Shown piece by piece: positions 34,894-42,644 of a stretch of DNA of 64,000 bases. Positions within the stretch are counted from its first letter, which is position 1. Each line of letters starts with the position of its first letter. Made by a program: the position numbers and the translations under genes. The notes under the pieces are model-generated. The model was not told where the DNA came from. It saw nothing but the letters and a program-made list of their open reading frames with translations, and did not search any database. Source of the DNA: a virus; the IMG/VR virus record IMGVR_UViG_3300005578_000001, positions 17,813 through 81,812 of that record; one strand, 5' to 3'.

Positions 34894-34964
34894 GCTACAA
34901 TCAGGGTTGTGTAGCGTTCTTTAGCGCGGCGAAGGATTTGGAACTACTGGAGGTTCAGCCATGA
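34671..34964 (+). CDS. Protein-like frame with no start codon
   Basis: 98 codons reading Asp-Ile-Tyr-Ala-Arg-Gln-Val-Gln-Asp-Leu-Arg-Asn-Trp-Tyr-Lys and, later, Glu-Gly-Phe-His-Ala-Asp-Leu-Val-Lys-Ala-Ala-Phe-Val-Glu-Trp. The frame is open from 34614, but no ATG, GTG or TTG occurs before the coding-looking part; GGGAGGG lies at 34684-34690. It is in the -1 frame of the zinc-ribbon gene, so a frameshift product or an indel are both possible. Confidence 0.45.
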   Translation, partial: TNQPTGGSTSEASDIYARQVQDLRNWYKLRLPAFGKIVLSEAEYKAGTDSLEGFHADLVKAAFVEWLSMRRYELSYNQGCVAFFSAAKDLELLEVQP

Positions 34965-35004
34965 TCACCACCACCTACAACCTCTGGCGTAATGGAGGAC
35001 AGCC

Positions 35005-35157
35005 ATGCACCGACTAACCCTCTCCGACTACGCCCTCGTCATCCTGCTCCTTATTGCCCTGGCGCTCGGTTTGAGCTATGGGTTACAGCGCTGGTTGACG
35101 CAGGTGAGTAGTGAGACGAGTGGGCGAATTGAGCACGCGGGGAGGAGCTATCAATGA
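35005..35157 (+). CDS. 50-aa membrane peptide
   Basis: GGAGGA precedes ATG 35005. Residues 8-28 (Tyr-Ala-Leu-Val-Ile-Leu-Leu-Leu-Ile-Ala-Leu-Ala-Leu) form one span; the rest is polar. A further 18-codon frame (34961-35017) just upstream overlaps it and may be a feeder. Coupled to the next gene by ATGA. Confidence 0.6.
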   Translation: MHRLTLSDYALVILLLIALALGLSYGLQRWLTQVSSETSGRIEHAGRSYQ

Positions 35158-35336
35158 TCTTTCCAGTTATTACGTTTTTCCTCGCGGTTGTGGCATTAGT
35201 TGGACTCGTTCGATCGGAGTCTTTTGCCGCACAGGCTATATTCGCGTTCTGGGCAGTTCTGCTTACGATCTTGACCGCGCAAGCCTCGACCGATGAAGCA
35301 ATTGAAGAACGGCGTAAGTCAAGAGAAACGGCTTAG
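35154..35336 (+). CDS. 60-aa two-span membrane protein
   Basis: Hydrophobic helices at about 2-18 and 25-43 with a charged tail Glu-Glu-Arg-Arg-Lys-Ser-Arg. GGAGGAG upstream. A holin-like or exclusion role is possible but not shown. Confidence 0.65.
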   Translation: MIFPVITFFLAVVALVGLVRSESFAAQAIFAFWAVLLTILTAQASTDEAIEERRKSRETA

Positions 35337-35466
35337 AAACAGGCACTGGTAAATAACGCACGGGCCAACAAATCTCAACGGTGACTAACACGGATGAAAT
35401 ATTGAAGTAAGAAATTCTTCCGTTCATTGAGTGACTGTAGTACAGTAGGGGATTAGAGGGTCACGT

Positions 35467-35640
35467 ATGATCTCAATTCCACTAATAATTTGCTTACTTG
35501 GCCTGACTTTTTGGATCATCCTGAGTGCGCCAACCTCGTCACACTGGATCAAGTCTCTACTCGCAGAAGCCTCCAAGTGGTGTTTTATTATTGGTTTATT
35601 CTGGACTTTAGCGCCTTATGCGGGGAAGGTGTTGTTTTAG
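35467..35640 (+). CDS. 57-aa two-span membrane protein
   Basis: Spans at about 4-20 and 38-56. Upstream (35438-35447) lies TAGTACAGTA, identical to part of the transposase promoter at 5801-5810, but no -35 box is clear. It ends ten bases before the terminase small subunit start. Confidence 0.6.
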   Translation: MISIPLIICLLGLTFWIILSAPTSSHWIKSLLAEASKWCFIIGLFWTLAPYAGKVLF

Positions 35641-35650
35641 GGCAGTTACC

Positions 35651-36079
35651 GTGAGCACGAATCGCCTTATTGTCGCCGCTTTTGACTGGACTGAGCAACG
35701 CTCTCGTGCCGCGGTCGCCCTAGCTGAAGGGAAGACACAAAAGCAAGTTGCGCAAGAGGTTGAGGCGGGAGAGCGCACAATCCGAGACTGGCTGGCTAAT
35801 CCTGATTTCGCGGCAGAGGTAGATCGGTTATCTTTAATGGTGGGAATTGCGAGTCGGGCTGAACGGCTTCGATTAGCGATGCGTGTTGTCAGAGAGAGAA
35901 CCAAAGGTGAGGCGCCGGAAACAGATAGAGACTTGCTAGAATGGCTAAAGTTTGCGCAAAGTGAAACGGACGGAATCAAACTCAGTCTTACCGCCCAACT
36001 TGCCGCCGTCTCTACGACTGAGACACCTGTGGCCGATTCAGGATCAGATCGAGATAGCCTCACGAGCCAGTCAATCTAA
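35651..36079 (+). CDS. terS: Terminase small subunit
   Basis: 142 residues with GTG start at 35651. Helix-turn-helix Ala-Glu-Gly-Lys-Thr-Gln-Lys-Gln-Val-Ala-Gln-Glu-Val-Glu-Ala-Gly-Glu-Arg-Thr-Ile then Arg-Asp-Trp-Leu-Ala-Asn-Pro-Asp-Phe and a helical oligomerisation part are typical of phage small terminases that bind the packaging site. It immediately precedes the large subunit. The start lacks a strong ribosome site. Confidence 0.75.
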   Translation: MSTNRLIVAAFDWTEQRSRAAVALAEGKTQKQVAQEVEAGERTIRDWLANPDFAAEVDRLSLMVGIASRAERLRLAMRVVRERTKGEAPETDRDLLEWLKFAQSETDGIKLSLTAQLAAVSTTETPVADSGSDRDSLTSQSI

Positions 36080-37607
36080 TAGTCCCGTCCTCGAAAAATA
36101 TCAATCCCGTCCACAAGCTTACGCCAGAGAAATCCTTGGGGTCTCGCTGACCGAGGATCAGGACGAGATGCTGCAAAGCATCATTGATAACCGCTACACT
36201 CTCGTCAAAGCTTCTCACGCAATCGGTAAGACGATGACAGCAGCGGTCGCTCTTTCTCACTGGTATGATTGCTGGGCGCGACATATTGGTTATGTGACCG
36301 CGCCAACCTGGGATCAGTCGTTCGGACTCACTTTCAAGCAGTTAAAGTCTCTTCGCCGCGCTAAGAATCTGCCCGGTTTAATCCTTGAGCGCATAATTAA
36401 AGATGCAGATAAGAACCGCGAGGGAGATCATTACGTTCGCGCCCTCAATGCTGAAAAAGGCGAAGGGTTTCAGGGAGAGCACTCGGCCCCGATCCTGATT
36501 GTCATCGAGGAAGGACCAGGCGTTCCAAAATATATCTGGGATGCTATCGGTGGCTTGATGACTACCCCGTCATGTCGAGTTTTCGCTATTGGCAATCCAA
36601 CTGACGAGGCGACCGAGTTTGGGCTCGCTTCTGAGTCGTCGCTCTATCACGCAATGAGCATTTCCGCATTGAACCATCCAAACATTACCGCAGAGTTAAA
36701 ATGCGAGGATGCACCCATTCCTGAAGCCGTCCGTCTCCTATGGCTGAAAGAAATGCTCGAAAAGGAATGTGAGCAAGTCGATTCTCCCTCAGAAGAATCA
36801 TTCTTCTTTGTAGCTTTGCCTGAGATTGAAAAAGCCTTACGCGGTCAACCGGCAGACCTAGCCCACCAGTGGCACTACATGCCGACAGCATACTTTCAGG
36901 GTCGCGTGCTGGGCGAATTCCCAACACAGGCTGATCAGCAAGTTATTCCTAAATCCTGGTTAAAGTTTCAACCTGCTCTTACATGGTTAGGATCTGATTT
37001 ACCCGAAATTGGTTGCGACGTTGCGCGTTTTGGTGACGATCGCACCACAGTCTTTGTACGTCGCGGGCCATGTCTGCTGAAGGGCAGTGAAATTCGCAAG
37101 ATGGACACGGTTGAAGTTGCTACAGCTTGTAAAGATGAAGCGCTCGAAGCTGCACAAAACTATAAACCTGAGGCAACTAAAGAAGAGCAAGAGAGAATCG
37201 CCAAAAGACTCAGAATAAAGATTGACGTTACCGGAGGTTTAGGCGCAGGACCGCGCGACCTCCTTAAAAGTTGGGGTTACAACGCGATCTCCGTAAATTC
37301 AAGTGAAAAGGCCAAGGACGAGGAGCAATACAAGAATGTGCGCTCTGAATTGTGGTTTGAGATGCGCGAGCGAGCCCGTACTAAGAGACTTGACCTCTCA
37401 CGATTGCGCAAAGACATTCGTGAACGTTTAGAGCGGGAATTTTCGGCTCCGAAGTACAAAGCGCCTGGCAAAAAGGTCGTAGAAGACAAGGCGCAAATGA
37501 AAGCGCGGCTGGGATACTCCCCAGACTTGGCAGACGGAGCAAATCTCACATTCTACGAACCTGCCAAGAGCGGTCAGGTTCAAATAGTAGGCCGGATACT
37601 CGGGTAG
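35952..37607 (+). CDS. terL: Terminase large subunit (packaging ATPase/nuclease)
   Basis: About 500-550 residues. ATPase: Walker A in Lys-Ala-Ser-His-Ala-Ile-Gly-Lys-Thr, Walker B in Ile-Leu-Ile-Val-Ile-Glu-Glu-Gly-Pro-Gly, coupling motif Ala-Ile-Gly-Asn-Pro-Thr. Nuclease: Gly-Cys-Asp-Val-Ala-Arg-Phe-Gly-Asp-Asp-Arg and Asp-Val-Thr-Gly-Gly. It pumps DNA into the capsid. The start is unclear: TTG 35952 or GTG 35961 lie inside terS, and the first conserved residues come just after the terS stop where no start codon exists. Confidence 0.93.
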   Translation: MRKVKRTESNSVLPPNLPPSLRLRHLWPIQDQIEIASRASQSNSPVLEKYQSRPQAYAREILGVSLTEDQDEMLQSIIDNRYTLVKASHAIGKTMTAAVALSHWYDCWARHIGYVTAPTWDQSFGLTFKQLKSLRRAKNLPGLILERIIKDADKNREGDHYVRALNAEKGEGFQGEHSAPILIVIEEGPGVPKYIWDAIGGLMTTPSCRVFAIGNPTDEATEFGLASESSLYHAMSISALNHPNITAELKCEDAPIPEAVRLLWLKEMLEKECEQVDSPSEESFFFVALPEIEKALRGQPADLAHQWHYMPTAYFQGRVLGEFPTQADQQVIPKSWLKFQPALTWLGSDLPEIGCDVARFGDDRTTVFVRRGPCLLKGSEIRKMDTVEVATACKDEALEAAQNYKPEATKEEQERIAKRLRIKIDVTGGLGAGPRDLLKSWGYNAISVNSSEKAKDEEQYKNVRSELWFEMRERARTKRLDLSRLRKDIRERLEREFSAPKYKAPGKKVVEDKAQMKARLGYSPDLADGANLTFYEPAKSGQVQIVGRILG

Positions 37608-37627
37608 ATACCTACAGATAATTCTAG

Positions 37628-37656
37628 TTGACGATAAGTAGGAATAGGTGTAGAGT
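37628..37656 (+). promoter_or_regulatory. Promoter after the terminase gene
   Basis: TTGACG (37628-37633), 17-base spacer, TAGAGT (37651-37656), eight bases before the ATG at 37665. Would serve the small-gene group 37665-38790. Confidence 0.65.
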
Positions 37657-37664
37657 GCACCCCT

Positions 37665-37898
37665 ATGAGAGTCGAGTATGAACTTGACCAATGGGAATGG
37701 CAGGGCACGACACGCTCGATCGAGATCGATCCTGAAGATTACGCTGGGCTGAGCGCAGATGAAATCAAAACACGGGTCTATAAAGAAATCCGGCGAGACG
37801 CTGAGCAGAATCTGCACTTTGTTTATGCTGAGGACGACGTTGCCCAAGAGATCATAGAAGCCGCAGAGTCAGAAGACGACGAAGATGAGGCAGACTAA
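37665..37898 (+). CDS. Small acidic protein
   Basis: 77 residues; Tyr-Glu-Leu-Asp-Gln-Trp-Glu-Trp, a helix, and an Asp/Glu-only tail. No ribosome site of note because the ATG lies close to the promoter. Possibly a DNA mimic by charge; not demonstrated. Confidence 0.6.
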   Translation: MRVEYELDQWEWQGTTRSIEIDPEDYAGLSADEIKTRVYKEIRRDAEQNLHFVYAEDDVAQEIIEAAESEDDEDEAD

Positions 37899-37900
37899 AG

Positions 37901-38266
37901 GTGCGCTACCAAAGTAAAACCTACTCTCTCTCAGATGAAGTTGTCTTATGGCTGGAAGGGTTGCGCGCGGATTACGGCTCTATCAACAAGGGCTTGCTGG
38001 CAGTGATGGCGGTGAACGGCAGTGCTGACAAGAACGAGTCTATACAACACTCAGACCCTCGCACGATTCCCGGCATCTCGGTTGGCTTACCAGAACAGAA
38101 ACCGGAAGCTGGAGGATTCAAATGCCGCTGCGTTCACGCCAACTGCGGCAAGAAGTTTATGGCACCGACTCGCTACGCGACTCTTTGCGATGATTGTAAG
38201 GAGAAGGGTCACTTAGGGGTCCCAAAAGACTGTGGCGAGTGCTTGCTGTTACAGGGAGGATTGTGA
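37901..38266 (+). CDS. Helical domain plus zinc-ribbon protein
   Basis: 121 residues with GTG start two bases after the previous stop. The N-terminal part (Ser-Leu-Ser-Asp-Glu-Val-Val-Leu-Trp-Leu-Glu-Gly-Leu-Arg) looks like a ribbon-helix-helix-type lead. The C-terminal Cys-Arg-Cys-Val-His-Ala-Asn-Cys-Gly-Lys-Lys-Phe ... Leu-Cys-Asp-Asp-Cys is a zinc ribbon. Possible regulator. Confidence 0.6.
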   Translation: MRYQSKTYSLSDEVVLWLEGLRADYGSINKGLLAVMAVNGSADKNESIQHSDPRTIPGISVGLPEQKPEAGGFKCRCVHANCGKKFMAPTRYATLCDDCKEKGHLGVPKDCGECLLLQGGL

Positions 38267-38275
38267 GAGTTAAAG

Positions 38276-38446
38276 GTGAATGGCCCAGTGACGGTTAAGT
38301 ATCCTAACTTGAAGCCGATGACCTACTTTAACCCCAACAGCCCAACCTTACGCGAGTTGATCATCGTCCTATTTGTAGGTATAGCGGTACTGGTAACAAC
38401 AAGACTGGAAGAGGCGTGGCGGTTTGTTACAGGAGGAGCCCGATGA
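38276..38446 (+). CDS. 56-aa membrane peptide with GTG start
   Basis: One span at about 27-43 (Leu-Ile-Ile-Val-Leu-Phe-Val-Gly-Ile-Ala-Val-Leu-Val) between polar ends. Overlaps the next gene by ATGA. Start codon GTG with TAAAG before it. Confidence 0.5.
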   Translation: MNGPVTVKYPNLKPMTYFNPNSPTLRELIIVLFVGIAVLVTTRLEEAWRFVTGGAR

Positions 38447-38607
38447 ATGAAGAACAGAAATCGATGGAAGAGCTACTCGACGAGGCGACGGGACACCTTA
38501 ACGACGCACGGCGACACTTAAATCAACTATTAGATGATCCTGAGCTGGGAAAACTATTTGAGCTACCGGATTGGCTGGCGACTATCGAGATCGACGGCGA
38601 ACAGTAA
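38443..38607 (+). CDS. 54-aa acidic helical protein
   Basis: ATG 38443 with AGGAGGAG upstream. Helices Met-Glu-Glu-Leu-Leu-Asp-Glu-Ala and Ala-Arg-Arg-His-Leu-Asn-Gln-Leu-Leu. No family recognised. Confidence 0.55.
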   Translation: MNEEQKSMEELLDEATGHLNDARRHLNQLLDDPELGKLFELPDWLATIEIDGEQ

Positions 38608-38616
38608 AAAGGTTAA

Positions 38617-38790
38617 ATGCGCGACTCATGGTTAATTATCTATCCTCTCGTTCTCGTAATCGAGGATTGTTACGTGCCTGAATCAGCCCGCTTAATTCTT
38701 GAAGTAGTAAAATACCTTGACGATGAAACCTGCGCGGTAACGCTTAAGCTACGGGCTATGGAAGCAGGTTGGAATCCGAGTCTCAATTAA
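38617..38790 (+). CDS. 57-aa hypothetical protein
   Basis: Ser-Trp-Leu-Ile-Ile-Tyr-Pro-Leu-Val-Leu-Val-Ile-Glu-Asp then a helix. Located 9 bases after the preceding stop with AAAAAGG upstream. Unknown. Confidence 0.5.
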   Translation: MRDSWLIIYPLVLVIEDCYVPESARLILEVVKYLDDETCAVTLKLRAMEAGWNPSLN

Positions 38791-38802
38791 GGCGGGATGC
38801 GT

Positions 38803-38834
38803 TACATGCGCCGAACGTCAGACCGACGCATGTA
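38803..38834 (+). terminator. Hairpin closing the small-gene group
   Basis: TACATGCG (38803-38810) and CGCATGTA (38827-38834) pair perfectly, with a second inner stem CGTC/GACG. No U-run follows, so it may be a structural or attenuating hairpin and not a strong terminator. Confidence 0.5.
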
Positions 38835-38923
38835 TCCGGCTTCTGTTCCTGATACGAGCTGACGCAGGGATTTGTATTATAACTTAATCTATAGCCTATT
38901 TTGAATCTGAATTGGGTAACAAA

Positions 38924-39160
38924 GTGAATCTTACCTCCTGTCCTGATTGCGATAAGAGTATCTCACTCTCTGCGGAAACCTGTCCGCACTGCGGCAAACT
39001 CTTTGCCCGTGAACCGACTGAGGTTACTCCCGGCCCGCGCTGGTCGTGGACAATCTACTGGGGCATAGTGCTGTTTGTGGTGATTCCGGGAATTATCAGT
39101 GCGGTAATTTCCACTCTCATATTCCTGTTGATAGCGGGAGCAGTGGCAGCAAGGAGATGA
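38924..39160 (+). CDS. Zinc-ribbon membrane protein
   Basis: 78 residues from GTG 38924 (TTG 38912 is the alternative). Cys-Pro-Asp-Cys-Asp-Lys ... Cys-Pro-His-Cys-Gly-Lys zinc ribbon at the start, then two hydrophobic stretches. This cytoplasmic-ribbon plus membrane layout is common in bacteria and phages; function unknown. Confidence 0.65.
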   Translation: MNLTSCPDCDKSISLSAETCPHCGKLFAREPTEVTPGPRWSWTIYWGIVLFVVIPGIISAVISTLIFLLIAGAVAARR

Positions 39161-39256
39161 GTCGCAGGTTGGATTAAACTCGGCTCGCGTAAAACTTTTC
39201 TCGCCTGAAAACCTTTAACTCGTTTATACTGCGCAACAGAAAAGGCCAGCGATGGT

Positions 39257-39682
39257 CTATTTCCTCTGAGAACGATCGAGATAGGTAATCGCATTAATAA
39301 GACTATCTCGACGGTCTTTGAAACAACCAAGTCCTAAGTTACATTGGGTACACAAGAGCCCGCGTACAAAGCCCGTAGCGTGATCGTGATCAACGGCAAA
39401 CGGCAACTTCCCGCTGCCGTCCCATTCGCGCAACTCGCTACAGATAGCACATCTGCGGCCTTGTATTTCGTAACGACGTTTATATGAGATGTAGGTCAAC
39501 CCGTATTGCTTAAGCCGTTCATCAATGCGGGGGTGAGACGATGACCGCGGGGCGTTTTTCATACCCCGCAATGTGACGTATTCCATGCAAAAGGTCTTAT
39601 TTCTGAACAGGTATAGCGGTAAGTTCTTAATGCAGCCGGGGCAAAGTTTCTTAGGTTCCGTGCTAGATGGTGTGGTATCCAT
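39257..39682 (-). CDS. Recombination endonuclease VII
   Basis: 141 residues. Cys-Pro-Gly-Cys lead pair, then Cys-Ala-Ile-Cys ... Phe-Ala-Val-Asp-His-Asp-His-Ala-Thr-Gly-Phe-Val-Arg-Gly-Leu-Leu-Cys-Thr-Gln-Cys-Asn ... Leu-Gly-Cys-Phe-Lys-Asp, the zinc-HNH core of T4 gp49-type enzymes that resolve DNA branches before packaging. It lies alone on the minus strand between terminase and portal genes, a typical site for a mobile nuclease gene. Confidence 0.9.
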   Translation of the reverse strand: MDTTPSSTEPKKLCPGCIKNLPLYLFRNKTFCMEYVTLRGMKNAPRSSSHPRIDERLKQYGLTYISYKRRYEIQGRRCAICSELREWDGSGKLPFAVDHDHATGFVRGLLCTQCNLGLGCFKDRRDSLINAITYLDRSQRK

Positions 39683-39719
39683 TGGGCGCGATCTCCTGAA
39701 TAGATTGCGATTGATGGTA

Positions 39720-39753
39720 GAACGGTCAGAACGCCTAAACGCTCTGACCGTTC
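39720..39753. terminator. 14-bp hairpin between endonuclease VII and portal genes
   Basis: GAACGGTCAGAACG (39720-39733) and CGCTCTGACCGTTC (39740-39753) pair over 14 bases with one non-Watson-Crick position around CCTAAA. Located upstream of both the minus-strand nuclease and the plus-strand portal gene. No clear U-tract, so it may act as an operator, processing site or bidirectional terminator. Confidence 0.55.
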
Positions 39754-39787
39754 GTATTGTAACACGCTTTCAACGAGCCATTACCTG

Positions 39788-41188
39788 ATGCCCGATCTCC
39801 TGAACGACGCCAATTCCCCAGCCTATCGTAATGCGGCGTGGACGCGCCAGCAGCCAGCCTTAACCCTCGTGCGCGATCTCGCTGGGGGCACACCTGTTAT
39901 CCGCGCCAAAGGTGAGACCTATCTCCCTAAAGAAGCAGGTGAGAGTCAGACTGCTTATGACGTGCGCCTCGCTCGCTCACTCCTGTTCAACACCTTCGTC
40001 AAGGTACGGGAAGCCCTTATCGGCATGGCGCTCAAGCGCAACCCTGAGTTACAGGATGACGTACCTGCCCAAATCAAATCCGACATCGAAGACATCGATC
40101 TCGAGGGCAACCATCTCGACGTATTCATTAAAGAATCCTTTCGCGACGTAATCAACGATGGGCACGTGATCTGGTTGATTGACATGCAGCCGCCGCTTGA
40201 TCGCTCATTGACCTCGCTTTCATCCACGCCGACCGCGGAAGATGATCAAATCGCGGGCCGTCGCCCTTACTGGGTGAAGTATCGGAAAGACCAGGCCATC
40301 AACTGGAAATCAGATCGCATTAACGGTGAGAAGGTACTTACTAAACTCACCCTTGAAGAATGCGCTACTAAGACCGACGGCGAGTATGGCGAACAGGAAG
40401 TGAAGCGTTATCGTGTACTGACGCTGCCAAAGCTCGCGGAGAAGACTGCCACGAGACCAGCTGTGTATGGCCCGATGGTCTGGGAATTGTTTGAGAAGCG
40501 CACAACCAGCGGGCAGGATAGTTACGATCTGATTGATGGCAACGTTACCGATCTCGATCGTATTCCTATCGTGGTCATCTACGCGCGTAAGAAAGGGTTA
40601 CTGGAATCCGATCCACCTTTACTTGATCTCGCTTACCTGAATATTGGTCACTGGCAGCAATGGAGTGATTTGAATTGTCAACTCCGCATGTTGGTCCCCA
40701 TCCTGCACATCAAAGGCGAGATTCTAAACGTTCCTGAGGCGCGGGAAGGTTCACCCAAACCACAATTGAAGATCGGGCCGGGCGTGGCGGTGCAGACTGA
40801 TAAGGACGGAGCAGTAGCGTATGTCTCTGCCGACGCTGAAGCTACACAAGGCATGAGCGACAATCTGTCCAGTCTTGAACAGCGCATGTCAGCAGTCGGG
40901 TTATCGATTATCGCTCCTAAGCCTACTCAGCCCGCACAAGCGCCAACCGCTACTGAAAAGGTAATGGACCAGAATGAGCGCGAGTCGGAACTGGCTTCAT
41001 GGTTACGAGCATTAAAAGACGGTATTGAGGCTGCATTTCAGGTTCATGCTGAGTATCTGGGCTTGCCGGACGGAGGCTCGATCATTCTCGGATTCGATGA
41101 AGTAGATCCTGAAGCAGTGCAGGCGGTTGAGGCTCCGAAAGGTGGGGTTCAACCGCAACAGGTTCCTGCCCCCACGATGGTACAGTGA
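39788..41188 (+). CDS. Portal protein (DUF4055 type)
   Basis: 466 residues. Forms the dodecameric portal of the head. The N-terminal region with Ala-Tyr-Asp-Val-Arg-Leu-Ala-Arg-Ser-Leu-Leu-Phe-Asn, the central Pro-Tyr-Trp-Val-Lys-Tyr and Ala-Ile-Asn-Trp, and Ile-Pro-Ile-Val-Val-Ile-Tyr-Ala fit DUF4055-type portal proteins. The end is a Gln/Pro/Val-rich tail. Position after terminase and before capsid genes agrees. Confidence 0.8.
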   Translation: MPDLLNDANSPAYRNAAWTRQQPALTLVRDLAGGTPVIRAKGETYLPKEAGESQTAYDVRLARSLLFNTFVKVREALIGMALKRNPELQDDVPAQIKSDIEDIDLEGNHLDVFIKESFRDVINDGHVIWLIDMQPPLDRSLTSLSSTPTAEDDQIAGRRPYWVKYRKDQAINWKSDRINGEKVLTKLTLEECATKTDGEYGEQEVKRYRVLTLPKLAEKTATRPAVYGPMVWELFEKRTTSGQDSYDLIDGNVTDLDRIPIVVIYARKKGLLESDPPLLDLAYLNIGHWQQWSDLNCQLRMLVPILHIKGEILNVPEAREGSPKPQLKIGPGVAVQTDKDGAVAYVSADAEATQGMSDNLSSLEQRMSAVGLSIIAPKPTQPAQAPTATEKVMDQNERESELASWLRALKDGIEAAFQVHAEYLGLPDGGSIILGFDEVDPEAVQAVEAPKGGVQPQQVPAPTMVQ

Positions 41189-41631
41189 AGAAAGACAAAC
41201 CTATATCCTTTCGTCTCTACCCTGAGGGCTCGTTTCTTTATTGCCAAGTAAACATCTGGCCTAACAAGAAAGCAATGCACGCTCATACCCGGTTGCCTAA
41301 TCACAACTACGAAGCCTGCTGTGGGGGCCGCGAGGAGTATGTGGTTAGAAAGAAGAAAAGGACGCGCAAGACAGGCTTGTTCGCGGAGGCAAATTTCAAC
41401 AGGCACCGGGTAGGCGTGGAAATCATGTCGCACGAGTTAACCCATGCAGCCTTTGCGTTCGCTGAGCGACGTAAGCTTGATTTGAATGAGGCTATTGACA
41501 AGACTTATATTGAGAACGGCGCGTTAGTCGCAATGCAGCGCGATGGCCCTGAGGAACGATTCTGTTATGCGCTGGGCCAGATGTGCCGCCAGTTCACTAT
41601 TAAGTGTTACGAGTTGGGTATTTATCCTTGA
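41185..41631 (+). CDS. Putative zinc metallopeptidase next to the portal
   Basis: 148 residues with GTG start overlapping the portal stop. Glu-Ile-Met-Ser-His-Glu-Leu-Thr-His-Ala-Ala-Phe contains the HExxH zinc-protease motif within a helix; a downstream Glu-Glu-Arg-Phe-Cys-Tyr-Ala helix could give the third ligand. A capsid-maturation or host-protein protease is possible, but small HELTH proteins in phages are mostly uncharacterised. Confidence 0.7.
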   Translation: MKKDKPISFRLYPEGSFLYCQVNIWPNKKAMHAHTRLPNHNYEACCGGREEYVVRKKKRTRKTGLFAEANFNRHRVGVEIMSHELTHAAFAFAERRKLDLNEAIDKTYIENGALVAMQRDGPEERFCYALGQMCRQFTIKCYELGIYP

Positions 41632-41834
41632 GTGTTACCGCGTGCTCGGTTGAATTGCCCAGCCGCTTCATCAACTATCCGATCCATCAATCCCAGCACT
41701 TGTTGGGCTATCTGTCCAGCCAACACGTCCCATTCCTCACCTGAGAGTGACTGGAATGCGCTAGAATGTTTAATGTAATCATAGGCGAGTTTATTCGCGG
41801 CTTCGATTAGTTCCTGTTTAGCTTCAAGGTTCAC
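41622..41834 (-). CDS. Hypothetical helical protein
   Basis: 70 residues with a GTG start overlapping the previous stop (GTGA). All-helical, Trp in the middle, Asn-Arg-Ala-Arg-Gly-Asn at the end. The last gene of the minus-strand insert; it overlaps the end of the metallopeptidase gene by ten bases, tail to tail. Confidence 0.55.
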   Translation of the reverse strand: MNLEAKQELIEAANKLAYDYIKHSSAFQSLSGEEWDVLAGQIAQQVLGLMDRIVDEAAGQFNRARGNTQG

Positions 41835-42067
41835 TGGTTAGTTCTTCTAATAGCCGAGGCAATCCGCAGCGCTGTAGCTTTCGCGTCGCCAAGTGTGCCG
41901 TTGCGCCAGTCAATCATGGAGTCCCGCTCAGCGATTAAGGCGGCGCGCTCATCACGGGCTTTAATGAGTAGCTCAATCGCGTCAAGTGGACTCGCGTAGA
42001 TGTGCCACTCGTCCAAGAAGAGTTTCGCTATTTCTCTGGGGGATTTTTCTGTAGTTGTGGTTAGCAT
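41831..42067 (-). CDS. Small phage protein
   Basis: 78 residues. Ile-Ala-Lys-Leu-Phe-Leu-Asp-Glu-Trp and Ala-Arg-Asp-Glu-Arg-Ala-Ala-Leu-Ile-Ala-Glu-Arg-Asp, a mostly helical protein seen in style among phage early genes. Unknown. Confidence 0.55.
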   Translation of the reverse strand: MLTTTTEKSPREIAKLFLDEWHIYASPLDAIELLIKARDERAALIAERDSMIDWRNGTLGDAKATALRIASAIRRTNQ

Positions 42068-42137
42068 GGCAGAGTTATTAGTCGAGAGTCGCTGTTCCTG
42101 AGATGCTTAGCCGAGGTGTTGTCTAAACTCCACGAGT

Positions 42138-42464
42138 TTATGGGTTGTGCTGATTATACGGCCACCAGCGGATAACACTTGCGTAACCCTCATTGGTCCG
42201 CGTACTACCGTCACTATTCAGGTATGTCGGCGGCTCATCGGTGCAGAATGGTGAGTAGAGATAGTTGGTTACGTTACCGCGACGCGAAGTATAGCGGTGC
42301 GAAATACGCAACTTAACTTTTCCGTCTGGGTACTCGGCCCAAACAAGCCGAACTAATCGTAGGCGTTCAAGTAGGCGTTTTAGGCGCGTTATGAAGTCGT
42401 TCCCAATTCGCATAAGTTTCTTCTCAACAGATTCCGGCAGTGTGTCATAACGATCGAGTTCCAT
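42138..42464 (-). CDS. Hypothetical protein
   Basis: 108 residues. Helical, basic first half (Arg-Leu-Lys-Arg-Leu-Leu-Glu-Arg-Leu-Arg-Leu-Val-Arg-Leu-Val-Trp) and a Tyr/Asn-rich beta second half. Possible nucleic-acid binding. No recognised family. Confidence 0.55.
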   Translation of the reverse strand: MELDRYDTLPESVEKKLMRIGNDFITRLKRLLERLRLVRLVWAEYPDGKVKLRISHRYTSRRGNVTNYLYSPFCTDEPPTYLNSDGSTRTNEGYASVIRWWPYNQHNP

Positions 42465-42485
42465 TTCTCGCTCCCTTCAAGGTTT

Positions 42486-42644
42486 TTAGTGTCCATTAGT
42501 AGGTCGCCCCACCTTCAACTCCCCGCGCTTCACGTCCCAATAAGGCGAATGACACTTAGCACACGTCTTTGGTCTCTCCGGTGATCTAGGCCACCATGAT
42601 TTATTACAGCGGAGACAGTGGAGTTGCTTGAGTGTTGCGGTCAT
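42486..42644 (-). CDS. 52-aa zinc-ribbon protein
   Basis: His-Cys-Leu-Arg-Cys-Asn-Lys-Ser-Trp-Trp-Pro-Arg and Thr-Cys-Ala-Lys-Cys-His give a compact zinc ribbon of the type common in phages. Starts two bases from the upstream stop. Confidence 0.6.
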   Translation of the reverse strand: MTATLKQLHCLRCNKSWWPRSPERPKTCAKCHSPYWDVKRGELKVGRPTNGH

